A stretch of DNA of 6,473 bases from an uncultured Clostridia bacterium (GTDB lineage Bacteria > Bacillota > Clostridia > Christensenellales > UBA1242). Both the position numbers and the translations under genes were made by a program. The DNA is taken from the NCBI GenBank assembly GCA_944372745.1, contig CALWAB010000108.1:1-6473 (forward strand), read 5' to 3'. Positions 3,627 to 6,473 of the stretch are shown here, in pieces. Under the pieces are notes generated by a model that searched no databases, was not told where the DNA came from, and saw only the letters and a program-made list of their open reading frames with translations. The number at the start of each line of letters is the position of its first letter. The stretch's first letter is position 1.

Positions 3627-6002
3627 TTACACTATTACATTGACTATGCGGTCAACAACTGCAATAACTTTCTTTGGTTCGCCAAATTTAGCCACTTCTG
3701 GCGATTTGCGTGCCATTTCTTCAAGTTTATCTGCACTCGTTCCGCGTGGCACTACTATTCTATCCCTAATTTTGCCATTGACTTGCACGACAATTTCAAT
3801 TTCATCTGAAACGGCTTTCTCTGGGTCATAGGTTGGCCAAGTTGAATATGCTATGCTCTCTTTCTCTCCCATCATTTGCCACAATTCTTCTGTAACAAAA
3901 GGTATTATTGGATTGAGTAATTTAAGCAAATTCTTAGCGTATTCTAATGGGAAAATTTGTTCCTTATACACTGCATTGACAAATATCATTATTTGGCTTA
4001 TTGCAGTATTAAAATATAATTTTTCATAGTCATCTGTAACCTTTTTAACAGTTTGATGATAAACAAGTTCAAGGTTTTTATTTTCTTTATCTATAATTTT
4101 ATTTTCACTTGTATAAAGACGCCATACACGCTCTATAAAACGCCTTGCTCCGTCTACGCCATTGTCATTCCAAGGCTTAGCATCTTGGATAGGCCCTAAG
4201 AACATTTCAAATAGACGCAATGTATCTGCGCCATGAGAATTTACAATAGTATCTGGATTTACAACATTGCCCTTGCTCTTGCTCATTTTTTCAGAGTTTG
4301 AACCTAATATCATACCTTGGTGGACAAGTTTTTTGAATGGCTCTGCAACTGGCGAAATGTCTTTATCGTAAAGATAATTATTCCACATTCTTGAGTACAA
4401 CAAATGTCCCACAGCGTGTTCTGCTCCACCAATATATAGGTCGACAGGCATCCAATGTTTTAACAACTCATAATCTGCAATGCAATCGTCATTTTGTGGG
4501 TCAATGTATCTTAAGAAATACCAACTAGATGCAGCACTGCCTGGCATTGTGCTTGTTTCTCTCACTCCGTGCTTTCCGTTAATTTCGACATTCTTCCATT
4601 CGGTCGCGTTGTCTAGTGGTGCTTTACCATTATGTGGTTTATAATCTTGAAGCACTGGCAATTCAAGTGGCAAATTCTTCTCAAGTTCTATAGTGCCGTC
4701 ATCCATATAGATTACAGGCATTGGTTCGCCCCAATAGCGTTGGCGTGCAAATATCCAATCACGCATTTTGTATGTCGTTTTGCCCTTGCCAATGCCTTGC
4801 TCCTCAATCCATTCAATAGCTTTCTTTATACCATCTTCTTTATTTAATCCATTTAGGTAACCAGAATTTATGTGTATGCCATCTCCTTCAAATGCTTCTT
4901 TTGAGATATCCCCACCTGCCAATACTTCTACAATAGGCAAATTATATTTTTTAGCGAAAGCATAATCTCTACTATCGTGTGCTGGCACTGCCATAATAGC
5001 ACCTGTACCATAAGAAACCATTACATAATCGGCAATATAAATAGGCAATTTAGCATTATTCATAGGATTAATGGCATAAGCACCAGTGAACACGCCTGTT
5101 TTGTCCTTATTCAAATCTGTACGCTGTATATCGGTCATACTCTCACAACGCTTAATATAATTCTCAATCTCTTCCTTTTGTTCAGCAGTTGTTATATCAC
5201 GCACAAGTGGATGTTCTGGAGCAAGTACACAGTATGTCGCACCAAACATTGTGTCTGGACGAGTGGTAAATATTGTAAACTTATAATCTGTTCCGTCCAC
5301 TTTGAAATCTACTTCCGCACCTTCACTCTTGCCTATCCAATTTCTTTGAATTTCTTTAGTAGATTTAGGCCAATCTAAGTCATCAAGTTGATTTAAAAAT
5401 CTGTCACAATAATTCGTGATTTTGATAACCCACTGTTTCATATTTTTCTTAACTACAGGAAAACCACCGCGTTCAGACTTTCCGTCAATGACTTCGTCAT
5501 TGGCAAGCACAGTCCCAAGTTCTTCACACCAATTTACAGGCATATCTTTGTACACCGCTAAATTATCACGATACAAATTCTCGAATATCCACTGCGTCCA
5601 CTTATAATACTTAGGGTCACAAGTAGACAATTCTTTTGACCAATCAAAAGAAAGCCCTAAATTCTTAAGTTGCTTTTTAAAATTCTCAATATTGTGATTT
5701 GTAAATGTGTCAGGATGATTGCCTGTCTTAATGGCGTACTGTTCTGCTGGCAAACCGAATGAATCAAACCCCATCGGGTGTAATACATTATAGCCCTGCA
5801 TTCTCTTCATTCTAGCCACCGCATCAGATGCTGTATAGCCTTCTACATGCCCCACATGAAGCCCTTCGCCAGACGGATAAGGGAACATATCTAGTACATA
5901 AAATTTCGGCTTAGAAAAGTCGCGAATATCAGTATAAAAAGTATTGTGTTCTTGCCAATATTTTTTCCATTTTTCTTCTATTTCTCTATGATTATAATCC
6001 AT
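3627..6002 (-). CDS. leuS: Leucine--tRNA ligase (leucyl-tRNA synthetase)
   Basis: Attaches leucine to tRNA-Leu in the cytoplasm using ATP; essential. The ATG at 6000-6002 is preferred over one 57 bases upstream because GGAGTG (6011-6016) lies 8 nt before it, and the protein then begins MDYNHREIEEKWKKYW like other LeuRS. The product is 791 aa, near the usual 800-870. Class Ia signatures are present: FPYPSGEG then HVGH (49-52) for the HIGH motif and KMSKS (572-576). The CP1 editing domain holds TTRPDT (246-251) and GTGAIMAVPAHDSRD (332-346) with the two conserved Asp, so proofreading of mischarged tRNA should be active. The anticodon-binding helical domain and the small C-terminal domain (VQVNGKIRDRI, 739-749) are complete. 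The zinc-module region (NWCEELGTVLANDEVIDGKS) lacks the cysteines, as in Bacillus-type enzymes. It is monocistronic, between two bidirectional terminators, and has no T-box leader. Confidence 0.98.
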   Translation of the reverse strand: MDYNHREIEEKWKKYWQEHNTFYTDIRDFSKPKFYVLDMFPYPSGEGLHVGHVEGYTASDAVARMKRMQGYNVLHPMGFDSFGLPAEQYAIKTGNHPDTFTNHNIENFKKQLKNLGLSFDWSKELSTCDPKYYKWTQWIFENLYRDNLAVYKDMPVNWCEELGTVLANDEVIDGKSERGGFPVVKKNMKQWVIKITNYCDRFLNQLDDLDWPKSTKEIQRNWIGKSEGAEVDFKVDGTDYKFTIFTTRPDTMFGATYCVLAPEHPLVRDITTAEQKEEIENYIKRCESMTDIQRTDLNKDKTGVFTGAYAINPMNNAKLPIYIADYVMVSYGTGAIMAVPAHDSRDYAFAKKYNLPIVEVLAGGDISKEAFEGDGIHINSGYLNGLNKEDGIKKAIEWIEEQGIGKGKTTYKMRDWIFARQRYWGEPMPVIYMDDGTIELEKNLPLELPVLQDYKPHNGKAPLDNATEWKNVEINGKHGVRETSTMPGSAASSWYFLRYIDPQNDDCIADYELLKHWMPVDLYIGGAEHAVGHLLYSRMWNNYLYDKDISPVAEPFKKLVHQGMILGSNSEKMSKSKGNVVNPDTIVNSHGADTLRLFEMFLGPIQDAKPWNDNGVDGARRFIERVWRLYTSENKIIDKENKNLELVYHQTVKKVTDDYEKLYFNTAISQIMIFVNAVYKEQIFPLEYAKNLLKLLNPIIPFVTEELWQMMGEKESIAYSTWPTYDPEKAVSDEIEIVVQVNGKIRDRIVVPRGTSADKLEEMARKSPEVAKFGEPKKVIAVVDRIVNVIV

Positions 6003-6038
6003 TTGTAAATCACTCCATAAATAAAACTTTATGTGATT

Positions 6039-6068
6039 ATTATAACATAAATAAGACATAAATTACAA
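6039..6068 (-). promoter_or_regulatory. Extended -10 promoter of leuS
   Basis: On the minus strand TGTTATAAT (6039-6047) is a perfect -10 with an upstream TG extension. TTGTAA (6063-6068) is a moderate -35 at 18 nt. Transcription would start near 6032, giving a leader of about 30 nt with the GGAGTG ribosome site. That is too short for a T-box, and no GGGTGG(T/C)ACCGCG-type antiterminator sequence is present. Confidence 0.7.
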
Positions 6069-6208
6069 GTAAATAATTTAATATTTTATATATGACCTAA
6101 CTAACCTTTTATTTGGGTTTAAAAACTTTTAAAATAACGATTAATAAATAATTATTGATTTATTAATCTATAACTTCTTACCTTTAAATTAATAACAAAT
6201 ATTCCGCA

Positions 6209-6242
6209 AAAAAACATATTGGAAAATTCCAATATGTTTTTT
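6209..6242. terminator. Bidirectional terminator after the lysine-rich minus-strand gene
   Basis: A perfect 15-bp stem, 6209-6223 with 6228-6242 (core ACATATTGGA/TCCAATATGT, loop AAAT), carries six A and six T at the ends. On the minus strand it begins 2 nt past the TAA at 6245-6247, so it ends that gene and keeps it apart from leuS. The 6069-6208 stretch shows nothing else. Confidence 0.9.
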
Positions 6243-6244
6243 GT

Positions 6245-6473
6245 TTATTTAAGATTATTTCTACTATCTTTTAATTTCTTAGCAGATTCTTTTACATCTG
6301 ACTTCAATTCTTTTTCTGTTCTATTTCCTTTTCTTGTCGTATAAGTAGCTGTATCCCTAGCTTGTTTTTTAGCTTCTTTTGGTTTCATTCCGCCTTTCAC
6401 AAGTTTTTGAGTCTCAGCTTTTTGTGCACTACCTACTTCTCCGTAAGCATGCCTATCCCCTCGATATTCTTTT
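6245..6473 (-). CDS. Lysine-rich hypothetical protein, N-terminus outside window
   Basis: The minus-strand frame is open from the right edge to TAA at 6245-6247, giving the last 75 residues of a protein I do not recognise. It begins KEYRGDRHAYGEVGSAQKAE and ends KESAKKLKDSRNNLK. Lys, Glu, Ala, Thr and Asp dominate, and no hydrophobic segment or cysteine is seen. Two amphipathic stretches, around residues 17-42 (AETQKLVKGGMKPKEAKKQA) and 52-70 (EKELKSDVKESAKKLKD), are likely helical or coiled-coil. The composition fits a nucleic-acid- or protein-binding tail, but no catalytic motif is visible. A terminator 2 nt after the stop supports the gene and its strand. An ATG at residue 29 could start a short form but lacks a ribosome site (upstream reads AAAGGCGG directly against it), so the longer frame entering from outside is preferred. 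Confidence 0.75.
   Translation of the reverse strand, partial: KEYRGDRHAYGEVGSAQKAETQKLVKGGMKPKEAKKQARDTATYTTRKGNRTEKELKSDVKESAKKLKDSRNNLK

Noticed and set aside
3622..5607. Several plus-strand frames of 63-133 codons opposite leuS
   Set aside because: All lie antisense to a highly conserved synthetase gene and have no family signature.
6003..6059. Upstream ATG that would add 19 residues (MSYLCYNNHIKFYLWSDLQ) to LeuRS
   Set aside because: The predicted promoter (6039-6068) lies inside this extension, family members start near MDYNHREIEEKW, and the GGAGTG site serves the ATG at 6002.
6003..6208. T-box riboswitch expected for some Firmicutes leuS genes
   Set aside because: No GGGTGG-type T-box sequence or specifier stem is seen, and the predicted leader is only about 30 nt.
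1..6473. CRISPR array, insertion sequence, tRNA gene or attachment site
   Set aside because: No regularly spaced identical repeats, no transposase or terminal inverted repeats, and no cloverleaf with a GTTCRANNC T-arm were found on either strand.

Overview
This is an AT-rich window that reads like a chromosomal segment of a low-GC Bacillota, most likely an uncultured, gut-type clostridial lineage. The grounds are Gram-positive-style Shine-Dalgarno sites, sigma-A-like promoters, a Bacillus-like leucyl-tRNA synthetase without the zinc-module cysteines, and a secreted protein with a Listeria-Bacteroides-type repeat. UGG is the tryptophan codon and UGA is not read through, which argues against a mycoplasma code. 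The lineage is inferred from protein character only.

Left part (1-1471): the 5' end of a large surface protein gene lies on the minus strand and runs off the window edge at position 1. It is divergent from a small XRE-type regulator gene on the plus strand (1064-1390). The region between them holds a strong minus-strand promoter, and an 8-bp inverted repeat whose two arms overlap the divergent -35 boxes. This is a plausible operator that lets the regulator control both itself and the surface protein. A good terminator follows the regulator.

Middle (1472-3626): a 54-codon membrane-protein gene with its own ribosome site (1731-1895), a gene-poor AT-rich stretch, and then a 327-aa protein of no family I recognise (2263-3246). 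Its N-terminal third carries about six copies of an [A/I/P]FGNxxDF motif about 20 residues apart in Asn/Ser-rich linkers. A Cys/His-rich core and a helical C-terminal region follow. Its promoter matches both a sigma-A -35 box and a sporulation mother-cell-type -10 (CATACATTA). Directly downstream, on the same strand, is a GC-richer, gene-free block of about 250 bases with a 12-bp long-range closing helix, several hairpins and at least one likely pseudoknot, ending in a 15-bp terminator. I read it as a structured non-coding RNA. Part of its 5' region is duplicated just upstream.

Right part (3627-6473): leuS on the minus strand, complete and apparently functional, with its own extended -10 promoter and a short leader (no T-box). 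It converges on the structured RNA and shares the bidirectional terminator at 3520-3553. Beyond a second bidirectional terminator (6209-6242) is the 3' end of a lysine-rich minus-strand gene that enters from the right edge.

The most likely new biology is the pair made of the FGN-repeat/Cys-rich protein and the structured RNA that follows it. The divergent regulator/surface-protein switch comes next.
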